A DNA stretch of 42,002 nt from Mesorhizobium sp. GTDB lineage: Bacteria > Pseudomonadota > Alphaproteobacteria > Rhizobiales > Rhizobiaceae. Position 1 is the first letter of the stretch, and the number at the start of each line of letters is the position of its first letter. The position numbers and the translations under genes were made by a program. Positions 30,612 to 39,447 of this stretch are shown here, piece after piece. The stretch lies in assembly GCF_005063415.1 (NCBI RefSeq), contig NZ_SUEG01000030.1, forward strand, positions 1 to 42,002, read 5' to 3'. Below the pieces are notes generated by a model. It worked only from the letters and a program-made list of their open reading frames with translations, was not told the origin of the DNA and ran no database searches.

Positions 30612-31711
30612 TCCGCGGCATCGAGCATCGGCTCGTCCTTGCCGGCGATGAAAGAGAGCGTGCGCTGGCGGGCTTCCGCGTCGGTGAACTGCTCGGGCGG
30701 CGATTTCATGAAATAGCTGCAGGGACCGGTCAGCGCGCCCGCGATACCGCGGTCGAGCGCCAGCTTGGCGCAACGCACCGCATCGATCACGACGCCGGCC
30801 GAGTTGGGCGAATCCCACACTTCCAGCTTGAGCTCGGCATTCAGCGGCACGCCGCCGAAGGTCGTGCCTTCGACCCGGATATAGGCCCACTTGCGGTCGG
30901 TCAGCCATGGAACGTGGTCGCTTGGCCCGACATGAATATTGCCGGGCTCCAGGGGAACGTCGATCTGGCTGGTGACGGATTGGGTCTTTGAGATCTTCTT
31001 CGATTCCAGCCGCTCGCGCTCAAGCATGTTGAGGAAGTCGGTGTTGCCGCCGAAATTGAGCTGGTAGGTGCGATCGATGCGCACGCCGCGCTCACGGAAC
31101 AGGTTGGCGAGCAGCCGGTGGACGATCGTCGCACCGACCTGGCTCTTGATGTCGTCGCCGATCAGCGGCAGGCCGTGCTGCTCGAAGCGCCGGCGCCACT
31201 CCGGCCGCGAAGCGATGAAGACTGGTATGCAGTTGACGAAGGCGCAGCCCGCCTCGAGCGCGCACTCGGCATAAAAGTGCGTTGCCTCCTCCGAACCGAC
31301 TGGCAGATAGGACACCAGGATTTCGGCGCCGCTTTCGGCGAGGATCTTGCCGACGTTGGCGACCGGCTCGTCGGCCTCCTCGATCTCGTCGCGCAGATAT
31401 TTGCCGATGCCGTCCAGCGTCGGTCCGCGTTCGACGCGAGCGCCGGTAGGCGCCACATTGGCAAAGCGGAAAGTATTGTTCGGCGCGCTGTAGATCGCGT
31501 CTGCCACATCGCGTCCGACCTTGCCCTTGGCGACATCGAAAGCGCAGGCCACCTCGATGTCCTTGACATGATAGCCGCCAAGATCGGCATGCATCAGCCC
31601 GGGTATGAGCTCATTGCTCCTTGCGTCGCGGTAGTAGGTGATGCCCTGAACAAGGGAGGACGCGCAGTTGCCGACGCCGACTATACCGATTCGAACTTTC
31701 TTCGATCCCAC
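30608..31711 (-). CDS. ino1: myo-inositol-1-phosphate synthase (INO1 family)
   Basis: A 367-residue cytosolic enzyme that converts glucose-6-phosphate to inositol-1-phosphate with bound NAD. The N-terminal loop [15 protein letters not shown] (residues 9-23), the central [16 protein letters not shown], and the Lys-rich catalytic run [11 protein letters not shown] are standard for the short bacterial type (about 360 residues) known from actinobacteria. [17 protein letters not shown] near residue 300 is also conserved. The ATG opens the operon; a GGAAC-N16-GGTT promoter is about 45-70 bases upstream. In alphaproteobacteria the gene is less common than inositol catabolism, and no catabolic genes are here. 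Confidence 0.9.
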   Translation of the reverse strand: MGSKKVRIGIVGVGNCASSLVQGITYYRDARSNELIPGLMHADLGGYHVKDIEVACAFDVAKGKVGRDVADAIYSAPNNTFRFANVAPTGARVERGPTLDGIGKYLRDEIEEADEPVANVGKILAESGAEILVSYLPVGSEEATHFYAECALEAGCAFVNCIPVFIASRPEWRRRFEQHGLPLIGDDIKSQVGATIVHRLLANLFRERGVRIDRTYQLNFGGNTDFLNMLERERLESKKISKTQSVTSQIDVPLEPGNIHVGPSDHVPWLTDRKWAYIRVEGTTFGGVPLNAELKLEVWDSPNSAGVVIDAVRCAKLALDRGIAGALTGPCSYFMKSPPEQFTDAEARQRTLSFIAGKDEPMLDAAE

Positions 31712-31753
31712 GAAACCGCTGCCTATGCTGTTGAAGGTAAGTTCTTCGTGCCA

Positions 31754-31778
31754 AACCGCCTTCCTCCCGGATTGTTCC
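31754..31778 (-). promoter_or_regulatory. EcfG/RpoE2-type promoter of the inositol/glycoconjugate operon
   Basis: On the minus strand GGAAC (31778-31774), a 16-base spacer and GGTT (31757-31754). Transcription would start near 31747, giving a leader of about 36 bases before the synthase ATG at 31711. Confidence 0.6.
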
Positions 31779-31870
31779 TTGCCGGCTGCAAAAATCGTGC
31801 AACCGATAGTGGATCAAAGTAGCGCCCGCCGAGTTGTGCAGCGAGGGGTGAGGCCAACCGGGACGGGACA

Positions 31871-33703
31871 ATGATCGTCTATGGCGACCACAAGCGAATT
31901 GAGAGCGCGCGACATGTTCGCGGCTCGGCCTGCGACGCGGCCGGGCACATTGCGGACATGCCAAGTGGGATCGAACGCCACGCAGCCCTGGTCGGCCTGT
32001 TCATCAGGGCTTCGGAACTGGTCCAGGGCCTCGCCGATGCTGAATTCGAGGCCAACGGCATGGACAGGAATTCCCGACAGCGGATCGCGGGCGCAAATCT
32101 CCTGGTCGGCTTGGCCCGGGACGTGGGCAGATCGTGGGGGGCCGCATTCGCCATCGACGGCCCGGTCGATGCCGAAGTGCCGCGAATGCTGGCCGAACTC
32201 GATTGCGATGGCGAAATCCTGACCGGCACGGCTGAAGGATTTGCCCATTACGCGCTCTATCCGGAGAGCTATTTCGTCGCCGCGCGGCAGTCGGGTCTCG
32301 ATGCGAACACATGCGTGATCGGCATCCGCAGCATCGGCCTGGGGCTGGCAGCGATGGTGGCGGCAGCCATCGGCGCGCCGGCACCCGTCAGCCTCCGTCC
32401 GACCGGCCATCCGTTTCGCAGGCGGCTTGCCGCCGATCCGGAGCTGATCGGTCGCTGGAGGGCGAGGCCGTCGGCCCGCTTTGCCATCGTCGACGAAGGC
32501 CCGGGCCTGTCAGGCAGTTCGTTCCACGCCGTCGTCGCATGGCTGCAAGCGCTGGGCATCGATGCCGGGCGCATCCATCTGTTCCCCAGCCATTTGGGTG
32601 GGCCGGGTCCCGAGGCATCGGCGGACAGTCGTGAGGCATGGACGGTTTGCCAAAAACACACCGCGGATTTCGAACGGACTTTCCCCGCTGGATCCGCTGT
32701 CCCGACGTTGCGGGATTGGGTGGCCAGGACGATCGGCCGCACAGCGGCCAGCCTGACCGAAACATCCGGCGGAGAGTGGCGTCGCCTGCACTATGGCTCG
32801 CAGGACCATTGGCCACCCGTTCACCGCGGCTTCGAGCGGCGGAAGTTCGTCGCTTCTGCAGGCCGGGAAAAATGGTCGGTCAAATTCGTCGGCCTCGGTG
32901 AAATCGGAATGCACAAGGCCGAGACTGCCAGGAGGCTGCATGACGCAGGCTTTGGCCCGGACGTCGCCGGGCTGTGCCATGGCTTTCTCGTTGAACGTTG
33001 GATCGACGGTACGACGCTGGACCGGGCAAGGCATTCGAAAGAAAAGGTGGTCGCTCATCTCGCGCGCTATCTGTCCTGGCGCGCAGCCAATCTGCCCGCG
33101 TCCGAGCCGGGCGCCTCGCTGGAGGCGCTTGCCGACATGGCCGTGCAGAATACACGTGAGGCGCTGGGCGAAACCCGCGCGGCGGAGCTGCAAACCTGGC
33201 TCTCGAAACAGGTTCCACCCAAGACCATGCAGCGGGTCGAGATCGACGGGCGGCTTCATCCGTGGGAGTTCATCCTTTCGCGCGGTGGAAGGCTGGTCAA
33301 GACCGACGCCCTCGACCATTGCCGATCCCACGATCTGATCGGCTGCCAGGACATCGCATGGGACATTACCGGCGCCCGCGTTGAATATAGCCTCTCCAAT
33401 GCGGCGACTGCGGCGCTTTGCAAGGCTGTGGAAGCGAGAGCCTCCCGTCCCGTCGATGCCAATCTGGTCCACTACTACGAGCCCTGCTATCTCGCCTTCC
33501 AGCTTGGCTTGTGGAGCATGGCTGCACGATCTGGCGATGATCGGGAACAGATCCGGCTGGCGGCCGCGGCAAGACGTTACGCTGCCGCGCTGCTTCGTTT
33601 CCTGGAAAGCCAAGGCGACCTGCCGCCCCTCGAGCGGGATCAGTCCAGCCGGCGAAGCATATCCGCTTCCTTTTCGAGGATGGCCGCTACCTCCTCCCTC
33701 TGA
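31871..33703 (+). CDS. fusion of phosphoribosyltransferase-like and kinase-like domains
   Basis: A 610-residue soluble protein. The first part has a type I phosphoribosyltransferase look: a helix-strand core, VSLRPTGHPFRR near residue 173, and FAIVDEGPGLSGSS at 204-217, similar to the PRPP-binding loop. From about residue 320 it resembles an aminoglycoside phosphotransferase-type kinase: Lys338 and Glu351 as the ion pair, LVERWIDG hinge at 373-380, HPWEF (463-467) where HGDxxxxN is expected, KTDALDH with Asp479, then DIAWDITG at 494-501. The catalytic-loop Asp is not where expected. It is divergent from the inositol operon and alone. It may be a nucleotide- or sugar-modifying enzyme; no function is assigned. 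Confidence 0.75.
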   Translation: MIVYGDHKRIESARHVRGSACDAAGHIADMPSGIERHAALVGLFIRASELVQGLADAEFEANGMDRNSRQRIAGANLLVGLARDVGRSWGAAFAIDGPVDAEVPRMLAELDCDGEILTGTAEGFAHYALYPESYFVAARQSGLDANTCVIGIRSIGLGLAAMVAAAIGAPAPVSLRPTGHPFRRRLAADPELIGRWRARPSARFAIVDEGPGLSGSSFHAVVAWLQALGIDAGRIHLFPSHLGGPGPEASADSREAWTVCQKHTADFERTFPAGSAVPTLRDWVARTIGRTAASLTETSGGEWRRLHYGSQDHWPPVHRGFERRKFVASAGREKWSVKFVGLGEIGMHKAETARRLHDAGFGPDVAGLCHGFLVERWIDGTTLDRARHSKEKVVAHLARYLSWRAANLPASEPGASLEALADMAVQNTREALGETRAAELQTWLSKQVPPKTMQRVEIDGRLHPWEFILSRGGRLVKTDALDHCRSHDLIGCQDIAWDITGARVEYSLSNAATAALCKAVEARASRPVDANLVHYYEPCYLAFQLGLWSMAARSGDDREQIRLAAAARRYAAALLRFLESQGDLPPLERDQSSRRSISASFSRMAATSSL

Positions 33704-33837
33704 AGATGCGTCAGCATCAGGCTCACGCAACATTCCAGATAGGTGATGGAGGCGCGCCGCAGGAAGGCAGCCGTCTCTCTTGCGGCCATTTGTTCGATGT
33801 CTTTGGCGGATCGTTTGGGATGCACAATCGTCTCCAT
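33640..33837 (-). CDS. small helical protein of unknown function (65 aa)
   Basis: A 65-residue protein starting METIVHPKRSAKDIEQMA, then two helices (AFLRRASITYLECCVSLML and REEVAAILEKEADMLRRL). No named domain is recognised. A GGAAC-N16-GGTT promoter lies 20-40 bases upstream on the same strand and AAGG just before the ATG. Its 3' end overlaps the end of the convergent fusion gene by 64 bases, so one or other may end elsewhere. It is likely another small general-stress protein. Confidence 0.6.
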   Translation of the reverse strand: METIVHPKRSAKDIEQMAARETAAFLRRASITYLECCVSLMLTHLQREEVAAILEKEADMLRRLD

Positions 33838-33853
33838 GCCGGTACCTTGGCAG

Positions 33854-33878
33854 AACCAGAAGCTGGACGGGTTGTTCC
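33854..33878 (-). promoter_or_regulatory. EcfG/RpoE2-type promoter, minus strand
   Basis: On the minus strand GGAAC (33878-33874), a 16-base spacer and GGTT (33857-33854), in front of the 65-residue helical protein. A start near 33847 leaves only a short leader. Confidence 0.55.
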
Positions 33879-33946
33879 CGCGACGAGAAAAAGTGACCAA
33901 TCCGCAACGACCGCGCGATCATGCAGCGGCCAGACGCTCCCCGCTA

Positions 33947-35020
33947 TCAGGCCGGCAGGTTTTGCAGCCGGCCTGATGCAGAACGCACGGTGGCGGCAAT
34001 TCGACGTCTTCTGTCGATCATCTGCGCCGTCTCAAGCTCGGCAAAATAGCCGATCGTGCGCATCAAACCCTGCCTGAGCGGCACTTTTGGCGACCAGCCG
34101 AGAAGCTTCTTTGCACGGGAAATGTCGGGTTGCCGACGACGAGGATCGTCTTGCGGCAGCGGCAGGAATTTCAAGGCCGATTCGGTGCTGGTCATGCGCC
34201 TCACCAGGCCCGCCAGTTGCAGGATGGTGAACTCCCCCGGATTGCCCAGATTGACCGGCTGGCGCGGATTGGGATCGACCTCCATCAACCGGACCAAGCC
34301 GTCGACCAGATCGGAAACGTAGCAGAACGACCTGGTCTGCAGCCCGTCGCCGAATATCGTCAGCGGCCGTCTCTCGAGTGCCTGCATGATCAGATTGGAA
34401 ACGATCCGTCCGTCCGCAGGGTCCATCCTGGGACCATAGGTGTTGAAGATGCGCGCGACACGGATATCGGCTTTTTCCATTCTCAAATAGTCGAAACACA
34501 GGGTTTCGGCGGTGCGCTTGCCTTCGTCATAGCAGGCGCGGGGGCCGATGCAGTTCACGTGGCCGACATAGTCTTCCTTCTGCGGATGCTGTTCGGGATC
34601 GCCATAAATTTCGCTGGTGGACGCCTGCAGGAACCGGGCGCCATTGCGGGCGGCGAGATCCAGCAGATTGAGCGTCCCGATGACACAAGTCTGCGTCGTG
34701 TGGACCGGGTCGGCCTGGTAACGCGGCGGCGAGGCCGCGCACGCCATGTTGAAGATGCCGTCAACCGGTTCGCCAAGCTCCAACGGTCGGCAAATGTCTT
34801 GCTTGATCAGCCGAAAATCCGGACGATCGGCGATCGATGCTATGTTCTCCATGCGGCCGGTAAGGAAATTGTCGACGCAGATCACGCGCCAGCCGGCCTG
34901 GAGCATTGTCTCGCAAAGATGCGAACCGAGGAAGCCTGCGCCGCCGGCGACAAGCACGGTCTTGGTCCGTTGCGCCTTTCTTGATAGCTGCATCTCTATC
35001 TTCTCCCGTCTGCGGGTCAT
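33947..35020 (-). CDS. NAD-dependent epimerase/dehydratase, UDP-xylose-synthase-like
   Basis: A 357-residue extended SDR. The NAD loop GGAGFLGSH is at residues 26-34, TSEIYGDP at 135-142, and the active-site Tyr164-x3-Lys168 sits in CYDEGKRTAE. This CYDEGKR block and RIFNTYGPRMDP are hallmarks of UDP-glucuronate decarboxylases, which make UDP-xylose. The start is an ATG overlapping the preceding glycosyltransferase stop (ATGA). It ends the second operon. It would supply a pentose donor to the glycosyltransferases; substrate assignment is by motif and is likely but not proven. Confidence 0.83.
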   Translation of the reverse strand: MTRRREKIEMQLSRKAQRTKTVLVAGGAGFLGSHLCETMLQAGWRVICVDNFLTGRMENIASIADRPDFRLIKQDICRPLELGEPVDGIFNMACAASPPRYQADPVHTTQTCVIGTLNLLDLAARNGARFLQASTSEIYGDPEQHPQKEDYVGHVNCIGPRACYDEGKRTAETLCFDYLRMEKADIRVARIFNTYGPRMDPADGRIVSNLIMQALERRPLTIFGDGLQTRSFCYVSDLVDGLVRLMEVDPNPRQPVNLGNPGEFTILQLAGLVRRMTSTESALKFLPLPQDDPRRRQPDISRAKKLLGWSPKVPLRQGLMRTIGYFAELETAQMIDRRRRIAATVRSASGRLQNLPA

Positions 35021-36126
35021 GCTGCGCTCTCGACGTCCAGATCGAGAACAGAACGTGGCGATTTGGCCCGCGCCAGCAGCGAAACGAATTCGCGGGCTCT
35101 TGCGATGCTTGTGTGAGCTGCCAGGATGAGCACGCGCGCCTGCTTTGCCATGGCAAGCCGGGCGCCATCGGATTCCCCGGACAGGATACCGATTACGTCC
35201 TCGGTCCTGCGCGCCGTGTGGATCGTCCGCTCCGGAAACAGGCTGTCCAGTCCGGCCCAGCTATCGCTGATGATCGCCGTGCCGCAGGCGGCGGCCTCGA
35301 AGAGTCGCACGCTGGGCGACCATCCGGCCGCGATCATGGAACTGCGCGTGACGTTCAACGTGTAGCGTTGGCTGCTGTAAAAGGCCGCGTGATCTGCCGG
35401 CGGCAGGTGTTCGATGCGATCGACATTGTCCGGCCAGGCGATTTCGCGCGGATATTGCGAGCCTGCCACGACGAAGCGGCGCTCCGGCATGCGACGCGCC
35501 GGTTCGAACAGCAGGGCCTCCAGCGTCGCCTGGCGGTCGGGGCTGTAGGTGCCGAGATAGCCGAGATCCCAGCGGATTGGATCACCGGTTCCGTGATGCC
35601 GTTCCGGGTCGACGGAGCAGTAGAGCGGCTCGGCCCGCCTCGCGCCGAATTCTGCCGTCAGACGGGCAAGCGTCGGCCCGCCCGTGAAGGAGAAGTAGAC
35701 GTCGAAATACGGGACCTGCCGCCTGGCAATATACTCGCAATCATCGGTTGAAAGCCTTGCCAGCGTGACCGGCGTGTCGATGTCGTAGAAGCAGAACTGA
35801 CCCGTGCACAGCGATGCCACAACGTCGATGATTTCAGGGCCTTCCGGAACAAAGGAGCCGACGACCACGATATCGGCATCGCGCAGGCAGCGCGCAAAAT
35901 TTCGGTGAAGATCGTCGGTCGTTTCATAGTAGCGTAACGCGCAGAAATCGGGATCGCGCAGATCCCGGTGACTTGCGTACCACGGCACGTCGCGTTCGAG
36001 AAAGGTGACGCGGTGGCCGAGTTCGTGGAGACCTTTAAGCAGCCCCCGAAAGGTGGTGGCGTGGCCGTTTCCCCAGGATGAGGAGAGCGACAGGCCAAGA
36101 AAGACGATGTCGAGCGGCTTCGTCAT
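35017..36126 (-). CDS. glycosyltransferase, CgeB/Glyco_trans_1_2-like (paralog 2)
   Basis: A 369-residue GT-B protein sharing SLSSSWGNGHATTFRGLL at its start, ADIVVVGSFVPEGPEI, FCFYDIDTPVTLARL and the donor site RLFEAAACGTAIISDSW with paralog 1 at 28897-30000. The two look like products of duplication on either side of the fusion gene. Its start overlaps the stop of the next glycosyltransferase (ATGA) and its stop overlaps the epimerase, so it lies inside a coupled operon. Donor and acceptor are unknown. Confidence 0.86.
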   Translation of the reverse strand: MTKPLDIVFLGLSLSSSWGNGHATTFRGLLKGLHELGHRVTFLERDVPWYASHRDLRDPDFCALRYYETTDDLHRNFARCLRDADIVVVGSFVPEGPEIIDVVASLCTGQFCFYDIDTPVTLARLSTDDCEYIARRQVPYFDVYFSFTGGPTLARLTAEFGARRAEPLYCSVDPERHHGTGDPIRWDLGYLGTYSPDRQATLEALLFEPARRMPERRFVVAGSQYPREIAWPDNVDRIEHLPPADHAAFYSSQRYTLNVTRSSMIAAGWSPSVRLFEAAACGTAIISDSWAGLDSLFPERTIHTARRTEDVIGILSGESDGARLAMAKQARVLILAAHTSIARAREFVSLLARAKSPRSVLDLDVESAA

Positions 36127-37217
36127 TCGGCCGCCTCCACGGTCGGACGCTCGAAATGGCGCCTGAAAATGGCGTCGGCCAAAACGGCCCGTGTCGTATA
36201 GGTATGTTCGCCAAGCACCCGCCGAAGCGCAGATGCCCCGATCGCCTTCGCCCGTTCGGCGCTAAGGCTTTGCATGATCTCGGCGACATCCTCGCCATCG
36301 CGCGCGACCAGGATTTCCTCGCCGGGTTTCAGGAACAGGTCCACACCAAGCCAGGCGTCGGTGATGAGGCATGCGCCGGCGCCCGCCGCCTCGAAAACGC
36401 GCGTCGCAGGTGAAAAGCCATTGGCCGCCATGCTGTCGCGGCTAATGTTGAGGACCGCCTTGGCCGTGACGTTCAATGCATTGTGGTCGCGCGTACCGAC
36501 ATGGCCGAGCCATCGGACATTGGCGGGCATCTGCTTGTCGCCCCAGCCCGATCCGCCGAGCAGGAAGCGCTGATCGGCCGAGCGGCTGGCTGGGTCGAGG
36601 AAGAAAGCCTCGACGCGCGCCTCGCGGTCCGGCAGCCGGTTGCCGAGAAAGGCGAGATCGCAGGCGAAGCGCCTGTCCTTGTCGACCGGATGATGCGTTT
36701 CCGGATCGAGCGCATTGTAGATCGGCACGCATTCGGCGGCCCCCATTGCCCGATAGGCCCAGACCACCGGGTCGCCGCCGCCATAGGTCAGCACCAGGTC
36801 GATTTCCTGCAGCGCGCGATGCAGCGGATGGTCGGGCTCGTCGCGCAATTGGCCAAGCGTCGCCGGCGCATCGACATCCCAGAATACGGTGAGGGCATCG
36901 GCACGGGCGTGATCGAGCACCGCCCGCAACAGCGCGTCGTCGGCGAAACCGACGCCGCTTGCCTTGACGACGATATCTGCCTCCGCCGCCCACGCCGCCA
37001 CCTGCATCAGCGCATGCGGGGTGGCCTCGTAGACGACGACGGCACACCAGTCCGGCGCCTCGATGTCGCGGTTCTTCTGGCGATCGTAGACGTCCGGCTC
37101 GTAGAAGGTGATGTCATAGCCGAGCCTTGCAAGGGCCTTGAGCAGTCCGCGGTAATAGGTGGCCGCGCCGTTCCAATAGGACGACAGCAGGCTCGACCCG
37201 TAAAATGCGATCTTCAT
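36123..37217 (-). CDS. glycosyltransferase, CgeB-like (paralog 3)
   Basis: A 364-residue GT-B-like protein beginning MKIAFYGSSLLSSYWNGAAT, a diverged form of the N-terminal motif in paralogs 1 and 2. It has FWDVDAPATLGQL in place of YDIDTPVTLARL, CDLAFLGNRLPDREARVEAFF, and the donor region TRVFEAAGAGACLITDAW near residues 275-295. The ATG at 37217 is chosen where the family-like sequence begins and overlaps the next gene's stop by four bases. It probably adds one sugar of the same glycan. Confidence 0.86.
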   Translation of the reverse strand: MKIAFYGSSLLSSYWNGAATYYRGLLKALARLGYDITFYEPDVYDRQKNRDIEAPDWCAVVVYEATPHALMQVAAWAAEADIVVKASGVGFADDALLRAVLDHARADALTVFWDVDAPATLGQLRDEPDHPLHRALQEIDLVLTYGGGDPVVWAYRAMGAAECVPIYNALDPETHHPVDKDRRFACDLAFLGNRLPDREARVEAFFLDPASRSADQRFLLGGSGWGDKQMPANVRWLGHVGTRDHNALNVTAKAVLNISRDSMAANGFSPATRVFEAAGAGACLITDAWLGVDLFLKPGEEILVARDGEDVAEIMQSLSAERAKAIGASALRRVLGEHTYTTRAVLADAIFRRHFERPTVEAAE

Positions 37218-38344
37218 TCGGCGGCCTCCTTTGCAAGGATCGTGTCGGCGGCTTGGCGGTGCCCGCATTCGGCGAGCACGCCGAACAATTCATCCGCCCG
37301 GTGCCGGCATGTGTGCCGCGAGCGGATCGTCTCGAGGCCCGATCTCGCCAGAGAAGCGGCGAGATCCGCGTCACGCAGCACGGCGCGAAGATGATGCCGC
37401 ATCTCGAAGCCGGTGTTTGCAAACAGGAAATCGGTGCCCGGCCTGAACAGACGTTCGACATCGGACCACGGCGCCGAAACGAGTGGGATACCGCAGGCGA
37501 GCGCCTCGAACATGCGGATGGTCGGGATGCCGGGCAGGCTTTCGCGATATGGACGCCGCGGGATGTGAACCGTGATGCGGTTCGCCGCGAATGCCTTCGG
37601 CACGTCGGCATTGGCGATCCAGCCTTCGTAGCGCAGGCCGGCGGCGGCGAGGTCGGCGAGCGCCTCGCGTGGATAGCGGACGCCGTGGACAGTGCCGCTC
37701 AGGCCAAGCTCATGCACCGGGTCGACCAGGAATTCCCTGATTTCGGTGCTGCGCTCGTCGTCGCCCCAATTGCCGATCCAGATCAGGTCGGCGCTACGCT
37801 CGATTTCAGGATGTGGCTGGAACAGGTGGTCATCGGCTGCCTCGTGCCAGGTGAAGACCCGCTTGCCCCATCCAGCGCGAAGATAGCTTTCCCGCAGAGC
37901 CTCGCCGAAGGCGAGCACGCCGTCATAATGCTCAAGCCGCAAGGCGGAAATCGCTTGCGTGGCCGAGATGGCGCGATGGTGCGTGTCGTGGAACAGCAGC
38001 GTGAAACGGGCGCCAATTGCTTTTGCCCTGCCCAGCCGCGCGACAAGATCCGGCTCGGTCCACTCATGCACGATCACCACATCGGCATCGGAGATCCAGG
38101 CTTCGTGGTCGAATGCAGCGTCATAGGTGACCGGCATCAACTCGGGAAAATCCTTCCGGAATCGCTCGATCGCGAAGGACCCTTTCTCGGCCAGCAGGTT
38201 CGACCGGCTCCAGCCGTCGGCGGGCTCCAATGCGATCGCCTGGTGCCCGCGCGCGACCAGCTCACGCATGATACCGCGCAGGAAATGTGCGTTGCCGTGG
38301 TTCCAATCGGAAACGATCGAATGGGTGTAGAACAAAAACCGCAT
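37214..38344 (-). CDS. glycosyltransferase, CgeB-like (paralog 4)
   Basis: A 376-residue protein with the same plan as paralogs 1-3 but more divergent: YTHSIVSDWNHGNAHFLRGIM at the start, ADLIWIGNWGDDERSTEIRE in the middle, and TIRMFEALACGIPLVSAPWSD as donor site near residue 290. I chose the ATG at 38344, two bases after the upstream stop; a TTG six bases earlier gives two more residues. As the fourth related transferase it suggests that a chain of several sugars is assembled here. Confidence 0.86.
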   Translation of the reverse strand: MRFLFYTHSIVSDWNHGNAHFLRGIMRELVARGHQAIALEPADGWSRSNLLAEKGSFAIERFRKDFPELMPVTYDAAFDHEAWISDADVVIVHEWTEPDLVARLGRAKAIGARFTLLFHDTHHRAISATQAISALRLEHYDGVLAFGEALRESYLRAGWGKRVFTWHEAADDHLFQPHPEIERSADLIWIGNWGDDERSTEIREFLVDPVHELGLSGTVHGVRYPREALADLAAAGLRYEGWIANADVPKAFAANRITVHIPRRPYRESLPGIPTIRMFEALACGIPLVSAPWSDVERLFRPGTDFLFANTGFEMRHHLRAVLRDADLAASLARSGLETIRSRHTCRHRADELFGVLAECGHRQAADTILAKEAAE

Positions 38345-38346
38345 GA

Positions 38347-39447
38347 TCAACTATCCGCCATGGTGGCCAGGGCCGCCTTGTCGTAGACGCCGCGCATGGC
38401 GGTCGCCTGTCTTGCCAATGAAAATCTGCGGCTTCGGCGGGCGGCTGCCTCGCCGAGCTCTCGCCGGCGCTGCGCGTCGCTGCAAAGACCATTGATGCAT
38501 CTGGCGAGATCGCCCGGATCGCGCACGTCGTAGAACAAGGCCGCGCCGTCCCACAGTTCGCGATAGGTCGCGATGTCGGCGAGCACCAGGGGCGTCTTCG
38601 ACATTGCGGCTTCCAGCGTGGCCAGACCGAACGGTTCGTACAGCGACGGCGATACGAAAATGCCGGCCCGTGCCATCAGCGAGCGCACTTCCTGATGTGA
38701 CACCGGTCCGACGGGAACTGCGTGACTGAAGCCAACATGCTGGCCGTCCGGGCCTTGCAATGATCCGGCGACGAAGACCGGCCATTGCGTCAGGGAGGCG
38801 GCCTGGTCCAGTACCGCCGCATTCTTTCCCTCGTCCCACCAGCGCGCGGCGGCGAAAACGACCGATTCCCGCCTTTCGCTCTTCGGGCCGGGCCGTGCGC
38901 CGTTGCCGACGACGCTCAGCCGCGTGATCGGCCCGTAGCAGGTTTCGATCATGTCGGCATGGCTGCGGCTGGGTGCAACGACCATGCCTGCTTTGTCGAA
39001 ACCGCGCCGGTTACGGTCCTTCTGCCAGGCCCACTCGCCGTCCGCCGCCTGTCCCTTGACGGCGTGGAACCATGTCACGACGCAGGAATGCGATACCGCC
39101 ACGATGGGACAGAGCACATCGAGCGCCGCGGCCTGCGTCGGCGCGTTGAGATGGACGACGTCGACAGCGTAGTCACGTATGAGTGGGCGCAGCTCCTGCT
39201 GCAATGCGTCCAGGTCGTGCTCGTTGCGGGTCATCCAGTCGGGCGGCGTGTTGAGCCATGTCAGCGCCGCGAACGACTGGGCCTCTTCGGCCTGCTGCCT
39301 GGACGGTTCCGGACCAAGCCCGGCAAACACAACGCTGTCTCCGCCGGCGACCAGTTGCCTGGCCAGATCGAGCGCATAGCGCCAGACGCCGCCAACCGCA
39401 TCGACAGTCATCAGGATACGCCGTGGCGGGCTCAGTGTCCGCAACAT
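38347..39447 (-). CDS. glycosyltransferase family 4 (GT-B)
   Basis: A 366-residue enzyme: MTVDAVGGVWRYALDLARQL is a typical GT4 start with its glycine loop, AVSHSCVVTWFHAVKG is in the acceptor half, and the donor half has VVFAAARWWDEGKN and the E-x7-E motif SLYEPFGLATLEAAMSKTPLVLA (about residues 272-290). Members include mannosyl- and glucosyltransferases. It overlaps the radical SAM gene by 16 bases. Confidence 0.88.
   Translation of the reverse strand: MLRTLSPPRRILMTVDAVGGVWRYALDLARQLVAGGDSVVFAGLGPEPSRQQAEEAQSFAALTWLNTPPDWMTRNEHDLDALQQELRPLIRDYAVDVVHLNAPTQAAALDVLCPIVAVSHSCVVTWFHAVKGQAADGEWAWQKDRNRRGFDKAGMVVAPSRSHADMIETCYGPITRLSVVGNGARPGPKSERRESVVFAAARWWDEGKNAAVLDQAASLTQWPVFVAGSLQGPDGQHVGFSHAVPVGPVSHQEVRSLMARAGIFVSPSLYEPFGLATLEAAMSKTPLVLADIATYRELWDGAALFYDVRDPGDLARCINGLCSDAQRRRELGEAAARRSRRFSLARQATAMRGVYDKAALATMADS

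Noticed and set aside
32510..33922. Open frame of about 470 codons on the minus strand
   Set aside because: It is antisense to the phosphoribosyltransferase/kinase-like gene and has no protein-like motifs.
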